From: Flavobacterium phragmitis
GTDB taxonomy: Bacteria; Bacteroidota; Bacteroidia; Flavobacteriales; Flavobacteriaceae
DNA: 64,000 nt
Assembly: GCF_900112575.1 (NCBI RefSeq)
Contig: NZ_FOMH01000001.1
Span: 324,543 to 388,542 of the forward strand
Direction: 5' to 3'
Shown: positions 9,283 through 17,538 of the stretch, piece by piece
Position numbering within the stretch: the stretch's first letter is position 1
Layout: each line of letters begins with the position of its first letter
Program-made: the position numbers and the translations under genes
Notes under the pieces: generated by a model
The model's input: the letters and a program-made list of their open reading frames with translations, nothing else
The model's database searches: none
Told to the model about the DNA's origin: nothing

Positions 9283-9876
9283 TTACTTCGTTTTAAATTT
9301 ATAGCTTATTCCAATCTGGAAAACTTGATTTAAAATTGCATCATTAGTATAATATCCGTCGTTATTATAATAATCATAACCATAAATATCTACCAATCCT
9401 TGTTTGATTCTGGCTTCAAAAGTTAGCCCGTTTGGTAATGTATAACCAACTCCTCCAACTATGGCAAAGTCAAAATCTTCTGGATTCGTATTGATGTAAT
9501 TATCACTAACTTTAAGATCCAATGAAGGACCTCCTAAAATGTGAAAACCACCACCGTTAAAGTTAAACTTTGCAACTGCTCCAAGTGTTATATAATTTAG
9601 CTCATACTTTTCAGAATAATAACGGCCGTTTTCAAAATACCTTCCTTCATCACCTTGTCTGGAATAATTTATCTCTGGTTGAAGAGAGAAAAATTTATTA
9701 AATCTAATATCTACCAGTCCACCAATATAAAAATCAGTTTTAGAGCTATTATCATCTATATTGGTTAAAGTGGAGATATTTAATCCGCCTCTTAAACCCG
9801 GACTAACTCTTACTTGCGCTTCTGAAGATTGAATCCCGAAGAACAAAACAAATGCAATTACCACAAAATTTCTCAT
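9283..9876 (-). CDS. PorT-family outer-membrane beta-barrel protein (copy 1)
   Basis: 197 residues with a signal peptide ending near SSEAQ, followed by VRVSPGLRGGLNIST and FSLQPEINYSRQGD. These segments match those of the adjacent 203-residue protein. The C-terminal strand ends VFQIGISYKFKTK. The two genes are separated by 5 bases and arose by tandem duplication. Divergence is substantial in the loops and clear in the strands, so the duplication is not recent. The function in the pigment operon is not known. Confidence 0.8.
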   Translation of the reverse strand: MRNFVVIAFVLFFGIQSSEAQVRVSPGLRGGLNISTLTNIDDNSSKTDFYIGGLVDIRFNKFFSLQPEINYSRQGDEGRYFENGRYYSEKYELNYITLGAVAKFNFNGGGFHILGGPSLDLKVSDNYINTNPEDFDFAIVGGVGYTLPNGLTFEARIKQGLVDIYGYDYYNNDGYYTNDAILNQVFQIGISYKFKTK

Positions 9877-9913
9877 TTCGAATTGATTTAAAGTTTATTA
9901 TTAGTTTAATTTT

Positions 9914-10549
9914 TTATTCTGATTTAAAATAATTCAGCTCGATTTTAAGCTTAATATTTTGATGAATTATCTGAATCTTTTCAGCAAAAATATTGTTTTC
10001 TGAACTGAAAAGCAGTGTAAATTTTTCTTTTGTTTTAGAAGCATGAACAATCTTTTCCAGTTTTTGATCTTTTTTGGAGATGAAAATATAGTTGTCGCGT
10101 TTACCGTCTTTTGATTTATAAATTTTAGCTGACTCATTTTCAAACTGTTCCTGAATCGAATATTCCTTTTTTAAAAGCAAACGAAAATCTTCTTTTAAAG
10201 TATTGATTAATATTTTTCGGTCTAATTCTGAAACGATGGAATTGACTTTAAAATCGTTTTCTGAAATTTCGAAATCCATTAATTTATTTCCGAATTCTGT
10301 AGTGAAAACAACACGATGCGTAGTGTCGTTTATTTTCTTGGCAATGAAAATTCCGGATAACTCATTTCCGTAAACGCTGATATTAGTTTTATAAACATAA
10401 TCGGTTTTTGAATCGGAGAAATACGGAACCGTATAAGACGTTTGGTCTAATTTTTTAGGCGTATAGTTTTTTGTAACCGAACCGCAGGAAACGAATACAA
10501 GAGCTAAAACGAAATTAATTAGTAAAAACTGAATCGTCGATTTTTGCAT
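9914..10549 (-). CDS. Lipoprotein of the flexirubin/aryl-polyene cluster, function unknown
   Basis: 211 residues. The signal sequence ends in the lipobox FVSC, with the lipidated Cys near residue 22, so this is an envelope lipoprotein. The mature part is a beta-rich domain without recognised catalytic residues. The start at 10549 lies inside the 3' end of the LolA-like gene (35-base overlap), which suggests coupled translation. A LolA-like carrier paired with a lipoprotein recalls LolA/LolB, and both genes are recurrent in aryl-polyene clusters. Together they may carry the lipidic pigment across the periplasm. That role is inference. Confidence 0.75.
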   Translation of the reverse strand: MQKSTIQFLLINFVLALVFVSCGSVTKNYTPKKLDQTSYTVPYFSDSKTDYVYKTNISVYGNELSGIFIAKKINDTTHRVVFTTEFGNKLMDFEISENDFKVNSIVSELDRKILINTLKEDFRLLLKKEYSIQEQFENESAKIYKSKDGKRDNYIFISKKDQKLEKIVHASKTKEKFTLLFSSENNIFAEKIQIIHQNIKLKIELNYFKSE

Positions 10550-11141
10550 TGATCACTTTATTTTTAAGTACAATTCGGGTATAATCTTCTGAAGACTCTA
10601 ATAATTTTACCTGAACAACAGTTGCTTCTTCTTTGTCAAAAGTCAGTTCAATTTGCTTGATGTATTTTTTTAGCGTCGCATCTTTCGGAATAAACTTTGC
10701 TAGATTCTGACCTTTCACTTTGAAATACGAAATCGTAAATTCTTTATCGTCAAACATGTTTCCGCTTACACTTCCCACAATTAATTTATTGATGCGGGCA
10801 AAGATTTTACTGTTGCCAATATCAACGGCGCTTTTCTTTCCTTCGTCATTAATCAGGATTTTTCCGTTTTTAAAGGTAATGCTGTAATTGTATGGTTTTT
10901 TGTATTGCCATTGAAGCAAAGCGGGTTCTTTAAAAACCATTTTTCCGGATGTTTCAATATCTTTCGAAAGAAAATCCAAATGTTTGTACTGAACAAAATC
11001 GGTACTAAGTGTTTTGATTTTTTTGGCAACCACATTTACGTCTTCTTTAAATTGCGCAATTTCTGCAGCAGTCATTTTTTGCTCCTGAGCAAATAAACTG
11101 CCTGAAATAAAAAGGATTAGTAGGGATATTTTAGTTTTCAT
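10515..11141 (-). CDS. LolA-like periplasmic lipoprotein/lipid carrier
   Basis: 208 residues from the preferred ATG at 11141, which gives a clean signal peptide (MKTKISLLILFISGSLFAQ). An in-frame ATG six codons upstream, at 11159, would add a charged leader and is less likely. The mature protein has the LolA layout: an early helix (STDFVQYKHLDFL), then SGKMVFKEPALLQWQY and repeated antiparallel strands. It would bind a hydrophobic cargo in a half-barrel. In this cluster the cargo may be the polyene lipid rather than lipoproteins. It overlaps the following lipoprotein gene by 35 bases. Confidence 0.85.
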   Translation of the reverse strand: MKTKISLLILFISGSLFAQEQKMTAAEIAQFKEDVNVVAKKIKTLSTDFVQYKHLDFLSKDIETSGKMVFKEPALLQWQYKKPYNYSITFKNGKILINDEGKKSAVDIGNSKIFARINKLIVGSVSGNMFDDKEFTISYFKVKGQNLAKFIPKDATLKKYIKQIELTFDKEEATVVQVKLLESSEDYTRIVLKNKVINAKIDDSVFTN

Positions 11142-11260
11142 ATTTTTTAAATTGTGCATTGTTTTTTCGCCACGAATTGCACCAATTTTTGCGAATTTTT
11201 AATTTAATAAAATCCGTTTAAATCCGCGTCTTCGCGATAGCGAATCTGTTTCATCCGCGT

Positions 11261-12037
11261 TCAATCTCCATAAGCTTTAAGATTCAAAAGTTCTTCAATC
11301 GAAACGACCTGATAATTATTTTGCTGTAAAAATTGCAAAAACTGTTCCAAGACCAAAACAGAGTGTTTGCCTGTATCATGCAAAAGTACGATTCCGCCGG
11401 GAGAAACTCGTTTTGTAATTCGGTTTAAAATCAATTCCTGATTTTTTGTTCCTCCATCAAGTGAACGAATATTCCAGCCAATAACTTTGTGATTTGTTTT
11501 TTCTAATACTCTTCTAATCGAAGGAGTTGTAACTCCATAAGGCGGACGAAAAAAGTTGATTTTTTTGGAAGTGAATTTTTCCAGGAGTGTATCTGTTTTC
11601 TCAATTTCCTCCCTGATTTGTTTTGCATTATAAAAATCAAAAAACTTAGAATGAGAATAGGAATGATTTCCAACTAAATACCCTTCATCAATTACTTTTT
11701 GAAGAATTTCAGGATGCGCTTCAATATTTTTTCCAATACAGAAAAAAGTAGCGCTGGCATTATATTTTTTCAGAAGCTCTAAAACTTCTAAAGTATAAGG
11801 GCTTGGCCCATCATCAAAAGTAAGCGCAATTTTTTGCTCTGTTTCTAATGGATTACTGCAATAGGCTTTTACATGATAATTAGAAGAAATTCTCGAAGAG
11901 CCAATAGCATTTATTCCAAGCCAAAGAAAAACTACAGCCCAATAATACCATATATTTATTGGCATAATAAAGTTTGCAATAAACATTAAAAGCAATAAAA
12001 GGATGAAAAATATCGAGATGTTTTTATGCGTTATCAT
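11261..12037 (-). CDS. Polysaccharide deacetylase-family (NodB) protein
   Basis: 258 residues. Two N-terminal membrane segments span residues 8-40. The NodB domain begins with ALTFDDGPSP (Asp75, Asp76) and has the metal-binding HSYSH motif (His125, His129). RPPYG and HD motifs further on complete the usual five-motif set. It is predicted to be membrane-anchored with a hydrolase domain outside the cytoplasm. Its ATG overlaps the stop of the upstream ketosynthase-like gene by 4 bases, so it is clearly part of the pigment operon. The substrate (N-acetyl or O-acyl group) is unknown. Confidence 0.85.
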   Translation of the reverse strand: MITHKNISIFFILLLLLMFIANFIMPINIWYYWAVVFLWLGINAIGSSRISSNYHVKAYCSNPLETEQKIALTFDDGPSPYTLEVLELLKKYNASATFFCIGKNIEAHPEILQKVIDEGYLVGNHSYSHSKFFDFYNAKQIREEIEKTDTLLEKFTSKKINFFRPPYGVTTPSIRRVLEKTNHKVIGWNIRSLDGGTKNQELILNRITKRVSPGGIVLLHDTGKHSVLVLEQFLQFLQQNNYQVVSIEELLNLKAYGD

Positions 12038-13098
12038 TTGGATAGTAACGTAAAACTATGATTTTTGCCACTTAATTGATTGTACAATAAAATGGTTTTG
12101 TAAGCTGGTTTTGTCACCGAATTTACTTTTACAATTTCCGGAACTTCCTGTGTTTTTAAAATTTTAGAAGCCATCCAAAAAGCAAAAGCCGAAGCCGTAT
12201 CGTATTCGCCGCTCAAATGTTTGTAATATAAAACAGGAGTTTGGGCAAAGGCATTTTCAGCGAGATTTCTGTAATAATTTTCAAAATTCGCATTTCCGTC
12301 AAAACCTAAAACTAAAGCATCGATATCTGAAATTTCTAAATGATTGGATTTCAAAAAAGATTTAATCTCAGATTCTACTTCGTTTACTTCCAAAGTATTT
12401 ATAATACTAACATCTAAAAGTTCAGCGTAAGTATTGTCTTTTTTTTCATTTTCTAAAACAAAAAAACTGGCACCTTCACCATAAACGGCACCACTTGTTT
12501 TAGAAGTCAGTACATCATAAGGCGCAGTATTATCGGCTTTAATGCGTCCGTTTAATTTGAAAAGAGCAGTTGTATAATCTCCGTTTTCGTCAACGCCTCC
12601 CACTAAAATGGAATTCGCTTCGTCTTCTTCAATCTGCATTTTAGCATCAATCAAAGCCGATTCAAAAGAAACCGCACCGTTTACATAGGTAAAATTATAA
12701 CCTTTACATTGCTGTAAAAGTGCAATCTGAGCACCAACTGTATTATGAGTAGATTGAATGAAAGAAGTCGGAGTTAGGAATTCTTCTTTATTATCTAAAA
12801 TACTTTTCAGGAACTTTTCAGAATCTTCGATGCACCCTAAACCTGTTCCAGTAATGATAGCATCAACACTTTCTACATTAGCATCTTTCATGGCTAGGGC
12901 AGAAGCAACAATTCCGTTTTTTACTCCTTTAGCCATTCTTCGGCTTGCTGCCGGCGAAATATATTCTTTGTATGCCGGCGGAACAATTGCCAATACATTT
13001 TCATCGTGATTTACATTGGCTTCTTCCAAAAAAACAGTATCAAATGTTTTTTGAGTCGAAATACAGCCTACTCCATTTATATATGTTTTTTTTGTCAT
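12034..13098 (-). CDS. Ketosynthase-like chain-length-factor subunit lacking catalytic residues
   Basis: 354 residues with a thiolase/ketosynthase fold, including the GTGLGC and YGEGASFFVLEN segments. The active-site cysteine region reads YVNGAVSFESA instead of S-A-C-S-S. The HGT motif is replaced by FDGN, and GH[TS]xGA by SGEYDTA. All three Cys-His-His residues are therefore missing, as in chain-length factors. The stop overlaps the next gene's start (ATGA) and its own ATG overlaps the active ketosynthase's stop. Heterodimer formation with the protein at 13098 is inferred by analogy with the ApeO-ApeC pair of aryl-polyene synthesis. Confidence 0.85.
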   Translation of the reverse strand: MTKKTYINGVGCISTQKTFDTVFLEEANVNHDENVLAIVPPAYKEYISPAASRRMAKGVKNGIVASALAMKDANVESVDAIITGTGLGCIEDSEKFLKSILDNKEEFLTPTSFIQSTHNTVGAQIALLQQCKGYNFTYVNGAVSFESALIDAKMQIEEDEANSILVGGVDENGDYTTALFKLNGRIKADNTAPYDVLTSKTSGAVYGEGASFFVLENEKKDNTYAELLDVSIINTLEVNEVESEIKSFLKSNHLEISDIDALVLGFDGNANFENYYRNLAENAFAQTPVLYYKHLSGEYDTASAFAFWMASKILKTQEVPEIVKVNSVTKPAYKTILLYNQLSGKNHSFTLLSK

Positions 13099-14297
13099 TA
13101 GCTTTTTGAAAATATAAGGGTGGAACAGTTTCCTCCAAATCCGAAAGAGTTAGATAAAACGTGTTCTATGGTTGTATTTTTTAAAGAGGTCTGTGGTGTC
13201 AAATCGAATTCCTCCATCTGCGTTTCAAAATTCAAATTCGGATAAACCACATTATTTTGAATAGACAATACGCTATAAACAGCTTCAATTGCCGCTGCAG
13301 CTGCTAATGTATGTCCGGTAAAAGGTTTTGTAGAACTAAAATCGGGCACTTTTTTGTCTTCGTAAATTCTTCGTAAAGCTCTTCCTTCAGATAAATCGTT
13401 GTTAGGCGTTGCTGTTCCATGAACGTTGATATAATCAATTTGAGAAGGTTTTAAACCCGAAACTTCAAAAGCTTTTTTCATTGCCAGATAAGCGCCGTCT
13501 CCGTTTTCAGAAGAAGCAGTTTGATGAAAAGCATCATTTGCATTTCCATAACCAGAAACTCTTGCCAGCACTTTTTTATTTTGTTTCTCAACAATTTCAT
13601 CCGATTCTAAAACCAAAAAAGCTGCGGCTTCGCCAAGGTTTAATCCTTTTCTGTTGTTGTCAAAAGGTTTGTTGTAATCGTCAGACAAAATCATCAAAGT
13701 TTTAAATCCGTTGATGGTGAATTTTGACAAAGCATCGGCTCCGCCTACAATTACACGATCCAGTTTTCCGGTTTTGATTAATCTAGCGCCCAGCATAATT
13801 GAGTTTGCTGCAGATGAACAAGCGGTACTAATAGTAGAAACCATTCCTTTTAAACCCAATTCTTCCGCAATTTTTTCGGCAACATCACCGCCGTCATGAC
13901 AGGTAATATATTTAACCAATTCCGGTTTTTCGAAATAATCGTAATAATGTTTCTCTGTCATGTCCATTCCGCCCACGCTTGTAGCCGAAATAAGTCCTGT
14001 TCTAAATTCGTTGATATTGGTTATGCCGGCATTTTCAACAGCTTGTTTTGCTGCCAAAGTACCAATCATAGCAGTTCTCGAAAAATTATTATCACTGTTT
14101 AACTCCAGTTCGGCGATTAATTCATCGTTGGTTTTTTTAATTTCGCCGACTTTGATAACATCTGCATGAACTGTAGAAATATTGGAGATACGGGAAATCC
14201 CGATTTTATTTTCGATTAGCGAATGAAAGTTTTCCTCAACCGAATTCCCGATTGCTGAGATAATTCCCATTCCCGTTATTGCAACACCTTTTGTCAT
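13098..14297 (-). CDS. FabF-like beta-ketoacyl-ACP synthase (catalytic partner)
   Basis: 399 residues, of usual length. The complete Cys-His-His triad is visible: STACSS with Cys160, NVHGTATP with His293, and FTGHTLAAAA with His329. The C-terminal SNSFGFGGNCSTLIF signature is present. It condenses acyl-ACP with malonyl-ACP to extend the polyene chain. Its stop overlaps by one base the ATG of the inactive ketosynthase-like partner, which suggests co-translation of a heterodimer. It is preceded by a 132-base palindromic spacer that separates it from the ACP gene. Confidence 0.92.
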   Translation of the reverse strand: MTKGVAITGMGIISAIGNSVEENFHSLIENKIGISRISNISTVHADVIKVGEIKKTNDELIAELELNSDNNFSRTAMIGTLAAKQAVENAGITNINEFRTGLISATSVGGMDMTEKHYYDYFEKPELVKYITCHDGGDVAEKIAEELGLKGMVSTISTACSSAANSIMLGARLIKTGKLDRVIVGGADALSKFTINGFKTLMILSDDYNKPFDNNRKGLNLGEAAAFLVLESDEIVEKQNKKVLARVSGYGNANDAFHQTASSENGDGAYLAMKKAFEVSGLKPSQIDYINVHGTATPNNDLSEGRALRRIYEDKKVPDFSSTKPFTGHTLAAAAAIEAVYSVLSIQNNVVYPNLNFETQMEEFDLTPQTSLKNTTIEHVLSNSFGFGGNCSTLIFSKS

Positions 14298-14298
14298 T

Positions 14299-14428
14299 TT
14301 AGATTTATGATTTTAGATTCTCGAAACTTTGTCAAAGTTCAAAACTTTGACAAAGTTGAAGGATTTTAAAACAGTTTAAATTTTAGATTCCAGTTGGAAA
14401 TCTAAAATCTAAAGTCTAAAATCTACAA
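14299..14428. repeat. Palindromic intergenic repeat between ACP and ketosynthase genes
   Basis: The centre (14325-14356) reads AACTTTGTCAAAGTT, a short spacer, then AACTTTGACAAAGTT. Each arm is itself a palindrome and the arms pair with one another. It is flanked by imperfect TTTTAGATT/AATCTAAAA inverted repeats (about 14308-14318 and 14396-14426). There is no coding potential. It interrupts an otherwise compact operon, so it is probably a mobile or REP-like hairpin inserted between genes. It might also modulate read-through or mRNA stability. Confidence 0.75.
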
Positions 14429-14429
14429 T

Positions 14430-14687
14430 TTATTTCGTTCTATTGGCGCTAATGTACGCTGCCATAGTTTCGATAGACTGGAAAATAGTTTTTCCTTCTT
14501 TCGGGTCAACTAATTTAATTCCGTAATCTTTATCTAAAATCACAATCAATTCAAGTGCATCAATTGAGTCTAAACCTAAACCATCTCCAAACAAAGGATC
14601 GTTATCAGCAATGTCTTCTACTGCAATATCTTCAAGGTTTAGAGTCGTGATAATTTTGTTTTTCAATTCTTCTTTTAATGCTTCCAT
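14430..14687 (-). CDS. Acyl carrier protein 1
   Basis: 85 residues, acidic, with the phosphopantetheine attachment motif GLGLDSIDALEL (Ser41). It carries the growing acyl chain for the pigment ketosynthases. The stop of the upstream KS-like gene lies 2 bases before its ATG. A second ACP gene (25855) is in the same cluster, so polyene and dialkylresorcinol arms may use different carriers. That division is inference. Confidence 0.93.
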   Translation of the reverse strand: MEALKEELKNKIITTLNLEDIAVEDIADNDPLFGDGLGLDSIDALELIVILDKDYGIKLVDPKEGKTIFQSIETMAAYISANRTK

Positions 14688-14689
14688 GC

Positions 14690-15307
14690 TTATTTATTGT
14701 ATAATGTATTGATAGTTTCGTTTGTAAATTTTGTGTTTTCTTCCTTGCTGATGGTGCAAAGAAAAGCTTTATAATCGTCTTTAAAAAACTCTACCCAGCC
14801 ACACAAAACCATATCTGCTTTATTCGTATTCAAAAGAATATTAGAATAATTAGACATAAATTCTGTGTTAAAGGTGTCAAATATAAAGAAAGAATTTTCA
14901 CTTTTCAGCTGATGACGGATACTTATTTCGCCCAGACAAATATTTGGCAGTGTATAAACGAAAACTGCCGGACTCGGAAAATAGTTTTCTTTATCTGAAA
15001 TCGATTCCTGATATTTTACATCAGTATCTAAACTTGACGATTTATTGGCTAAAACCAAAGCGATATTATTTTCTTCTTCTGTCGAAGTTATCGGACTCAA
15101 AAGTAATTCTGATCCTAAAAAAGCCAGTTTGCTCAAAGCATCCATTTTGAAAAACTTTGGATACTGCATTTCAAAATTACGATAGGCTTGTTTAGAGAAA
15201 TCAGCAAAATCTGTTGGTTCAATTTTGAAAACAGAAGTTCCGTTCAAAACAATTTCGTTGTTTTGAATGGTGATGTAGGATTGTATGTTGGTTTTGTTTT
15301 GAGTCAT
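14690..15307 (-). CDS. Truncated ketosynthase-like protein (Ketoacyl-synt_2-type)
   Basis: 205 residues, about half a ketosynthase. The segments YPKFFKMDALSKLAFLGSEL and PSPAVFVYTLPNICLGEIS resemble the N-terminal beta-ketoacyl-synthase-like domain (PF13723) of aryl-polyene clusters. No active-site Cys/His is present, so it is unlikely to condense on its own. It sits directly upstream of ACP 1 with a 2-base gap. It may be an accessory or scaffold subunit of the synthase. The family call rests on remembered motif similarity and is moderate. Confidence 0.7.
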   Translation of the reverse strand: MTQNKTNIQSYITIQNNEIVLNGTSVFKIEPTDFADFSKQAYRNFEMQYPKFFKMDALSKLAFLGSELLLSPITSTEEENNIALVLANKSSSLDTDVKYQESISDKENYFPSPAVFVYTLPNICLGEISIRHQLKSENSFFIFDTFNTEFMSNYSNILLNTNKADMVLCGWVEFFKDDYKAFLCTISKEENTKFTNETINTLYNK

Positions 15308-15327
15308 TGTTTATTATGAAAATTCTA

Positions 15328-15939
15328 TTACGAAATCCAAGTGTCAATAATTTTTGAAATATGCCATTTTCCAGATTTGTTTTCAATTGTAATTTCAAAT
15401 CCTCTGCCACATTTTCCACCTCCGCATGAAGCACTTGCTTCTAAAATTCCTGATGTTTTAGTTTTATTGAAATGAATTTTATGAATTGTAATAGTGCCAA
15501 CCGGCATTTTGCTTTTTTTATCGTTTATGTCCCAATATATTTCCTCAGGAAATTTAGAGGTATATTGAAAATCAAATTTTTTGTTTTTTTTGAATGGTGT
15601 CAAATCAAATTTTTCATCATTGACTCTATTACTAATTATAAAATCGTGAACACCAATTAAAATTTTGTTTTTGTCATTTTTAATAGAATCTTGTTCAATT
15701 TGATATCTTTTTAATTTATCATGATAGCCAATAGTATCTTTTTTATTCGTTTTGAAATCGATCTTTGGCATTGGTGGCGGATACATAATTCTTCGATCCA
15801 TATAAATAGAATCTACAATTTCGACAAAAACACTATTTAAAACCTCTTTTTCAAAATTAGATTCAGACACTTCTTTCTTTTTACATCCAAAAGATGAAAT
15901 AAGAACAAGAGTTATAAATATAAATTTTGATAGTTTCAT
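15328..15939 (-). CDS. Lipoprotein of unknown function inserted in the pigment cluster
   Basis: 203 residues starting with a lipoprotein signal (LISSFGCKKK, lipidated Cys near residue 19). A lysine-rich region follows, then a C-terminal part with GGGKCGRGFEIT, resembling a small beta domain with paired cysteines (SCGGGKCG). It is very AT-rich and lysine/asparagine-rich compared with its neighbours. With the divergent small gene at 16013 it looks like an insertion between the ketosynthase genes. No function recognised. Confidence 0.7.
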   Translation of the reverse strand: MKLSKFIFITLVLISSFGCKKKEVSESNFEKEVLNSVFVEIVDSIYMDRRIMYPPPMPKIDFKTNKKDTIGYHDKLKRYQIEQDSIKNDKNKILIGVHDFIISNRVNDEKFDLTPFKKNKKFDFQYTSKFPEEIYWDINDKKSKMPVGTITIHKIHFNKTKTSGILEASASCGGGKCGRGFEITIENKSGKWHISKIIDTWIS

Positions 15940-15973
15940 TTTTTTATTAATAATGTTGAACTTGTAAGATTTA

Positions 15974-16005
15974 TTTACAAGTTGGAATTAAATTTTATAG
16001 ATTTG
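15974..16005 (+). promoter_or_regulatory. Flavobacterial promoter of the 61-residue gene
   Basis: TTTA (15974-15977), 20 bases, then a perfect TAnnTTTG -7 element TAGATTTG (15998-16005). Only 7 bases separate the element from the ATG at 16013, so the mRNA should be leaderless or nearly so. Confidence 0.65.
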
Positions 16006-16012
16006 ATACCTT

Positions 16013-16198
16013 ATGAAATTCTACGAAAAATATCCGCTATTAAAACAAAAAAGCTTTTTATCAAAAGTTCTTGTTGACACTGTATATTCTACAATGGCTT
16101 TAGAAGATCAAGATGTTTCAAAAATACAAATCATTAAAATTGTTGATACTATTTTGAAAGAAAGAGAACTAAACGGCTCAGCATTCTTTACTAAATAG
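16013..16198 (+). CDS. Small 61-residue protein, possibly an antitoxin-like (VbhA/Fic-inhibitory) peptide
   Basis: 61 residues, the only plus-strand gene inside the pigment cluster. A perfect -7 element (TAGATTTG) lies 7 bases upstream, which supports a real, nearly leaderless gene. The middle part, VYSTMALEDQDVSK, resembles the inhibitory helix of Fic-associated antitoxins ((S/T)xxxE(G/N) followed by VS), but has Asp in place of Gly/Asn. No Fic protein is adjacent. The similarity is from memory and weak. Otherwise it is a conserved-looking small protein of unknown function. It ends 14 bases from the convergent ketosynthase gene. Confidence 0.6.
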   Translation: MKFYEKYPLLKQKSFLSKVLVDTVYSTMALEDQDVSKIQIIKIVDTILKERELNGSAFFTK

Positions 16199-16211
16199 TT
16201 TATATTATTAT

Positions 16212-17351
16212 CTAATTCACTTTCTCAAAAACCACAGCCGTATTACAACCTCCAAATCCAGAAGCCGTTTTCAAAAAATACTTAATAGTCGCCTCTTCAT
16301 TTTTCTCAATAACATTTACCTTTTCACTAACTCCAATTTCATCAAAACCTTTCGATTCAAAAAGTGTATTTTGATTCGCTGATTCTATCGCAATTACAGT
16401 TTCCAATAATCCTGAAGCACCTAAAGTATGACCGTAAAATCCTTTTAAACTATTTACGGGAACATTCTGTAAGCCTAAACGATTTAGAGCAATGGCTTCC
16501 ATTTCGTCATTATAAGGCGTTGCAGTTCCGTGAGCTGAAATATAATCTAAATTATCAGTTTCAATCTGAGCTTCTTTCAAAGCATTCTGAATACTTCGAA
16601 ACAAACCTTCGCCTGTTCTTGACGGCCCGGAAATATGGTTTGCATCGTTTATAGAACTATCGCCGATTACTTTAATTTTAGCATTTTTGGCTTCCGCCGA
16701 AACTAAAACGGCTGCTGTGGCTTCGCCTAAACTTACGCCAGTCCTGTTTTTAGAATACGGTTTACAAGGCAGTTCACTCATCGCCTGAAACGCATTAAAT
16801 CCAGATAAAACAAATTCTGAAACTTCGTCTCCGGCAACAACAAAAATATTGTCGTAAAGTTCAGACTGAATCATTCTTTTGGCAACAGAAACGGCTAAAA
16901 TTCCAGAAACGCAGGCATTTGAAACTACAATGGGTTGTGTTTGAAATCCGAAGAAATTGGCAACGTTTTGGGCTAAAACATCTAAATGTGCGTTATTAAA
17001 ATTTTCTTCTGAATTCTCTTTTAAAGCGGTTACATTTCCTTTTGTCGTCGAAAGTATAAAAGCAGTTTTTGAATTCAATTCAATACGCGAATTTTTGAAA
17101 ATCGGCTCTAAAGCCAAAATCATCATTTTCTCTAAACGGGAATATTTTGTTTTATTACTGATTTTTGAAAAAGCACTGTTTATTTTTTCATCAGAAATAA
17201 TCGAAGCATAAAATGAATTGGGCATTAAGGAAATGTCACTATGAAGCTGAATGCCAGAATTGCCGCGAAGAATCGCCTCAACATTTGATTCGACATCAAA
17301 ACCCAGAGGTGTGATGCAATTGGTTTCTGTAATGTATATTTCTCTTAACAT
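16212..17351 (-). CDS. FabF-like beta-ketoacyl-ACP synthase 2
   Basis: 379 residues, slightly short for FabF, with an intact triad: SNACVSG (Cys147), SAHGTATP (His274) and FYGHTLGASG (His308). The C-terminal ASGFGGCNTAVVF signature is present. It catalyses condensation on ACP-bound acyl chains in pigment synthesis. A 187-base spacer with an inverted repeat lies upstream, and downstream is the convergent 61-residue gene. It resembles the third ketosynthase of aryl-polyene systems. The distribution of tasks among the ketosynthases cannot be told from sequence. Confidence 0.88.
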   Translation of the reverse strand: MLREIYITETNCITPLGFDVESNVEAILRGNSGIQLHSDISLMPNSFYASIISDEKINSAFSKISNKTKYSRLEKMMILALEPIFKNSRIELNSKTAFILSTTKGNVTALKENSEENFNNAHLDVLAQNVANFFGFQTQPIVVSNACVSGILAVSVAKRMIQSELYDNIFVVAGDEVSEFVLSGFNAFQAMSELPCKPYSKNRTGVSLGEATAAVLVSAEAKNAKIKVIGDSSINDANHISGPSRTGEGLFRSIQNALKEAQIETDNLDYISAHGTATPYNDEMEAIALNRLGLQNVPVNSLKGFYGHTLGASGLLETVIAIESANQNTLFESKGFDEIGVSEKVNVIEKNEEATIKYFLKTASGFGGCNTAVVFEKVN

Positions 17352-17368
17352 TTTATGATTCTCGATTT

Positions 17369-17498
17369 CTCCTGCAAGGTTTCCAAAACCTTGTAGGTAT
17401 GTTTTTTATTTAAAAGCGTTATCTTCAAAAATGATTTCACGCAGATTTGTATCAATCTTAATTATTTATACCTACAAGGTTTTGGAAACCTTGCAGGA
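17369..17498. repeat. Long-range inverted repeat with palindromic ends
   Basis: The left end (17370-17400) contains CCTGCAAGGTTTCCAAAAC and CTTGTAGGTAT. The right end (17469-17497) contains the reverse complement, ATACCTACAAG and GTTTTGGAAACCTTGCAGG. Each end is also self-complementary (CAAGGTTTCCAAAACCTTG). About 68 bases without an ORF lie between them. The layout looks like a miniature inverted-repeat element. It sits between the thioesterase and the ketosynthase genes. Confidence 0.75.
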
Positions 17499-17538
17499 AA
17501 ACGAAAATTAATTCGTGCTAATTTGTGCAATTCGTGTT

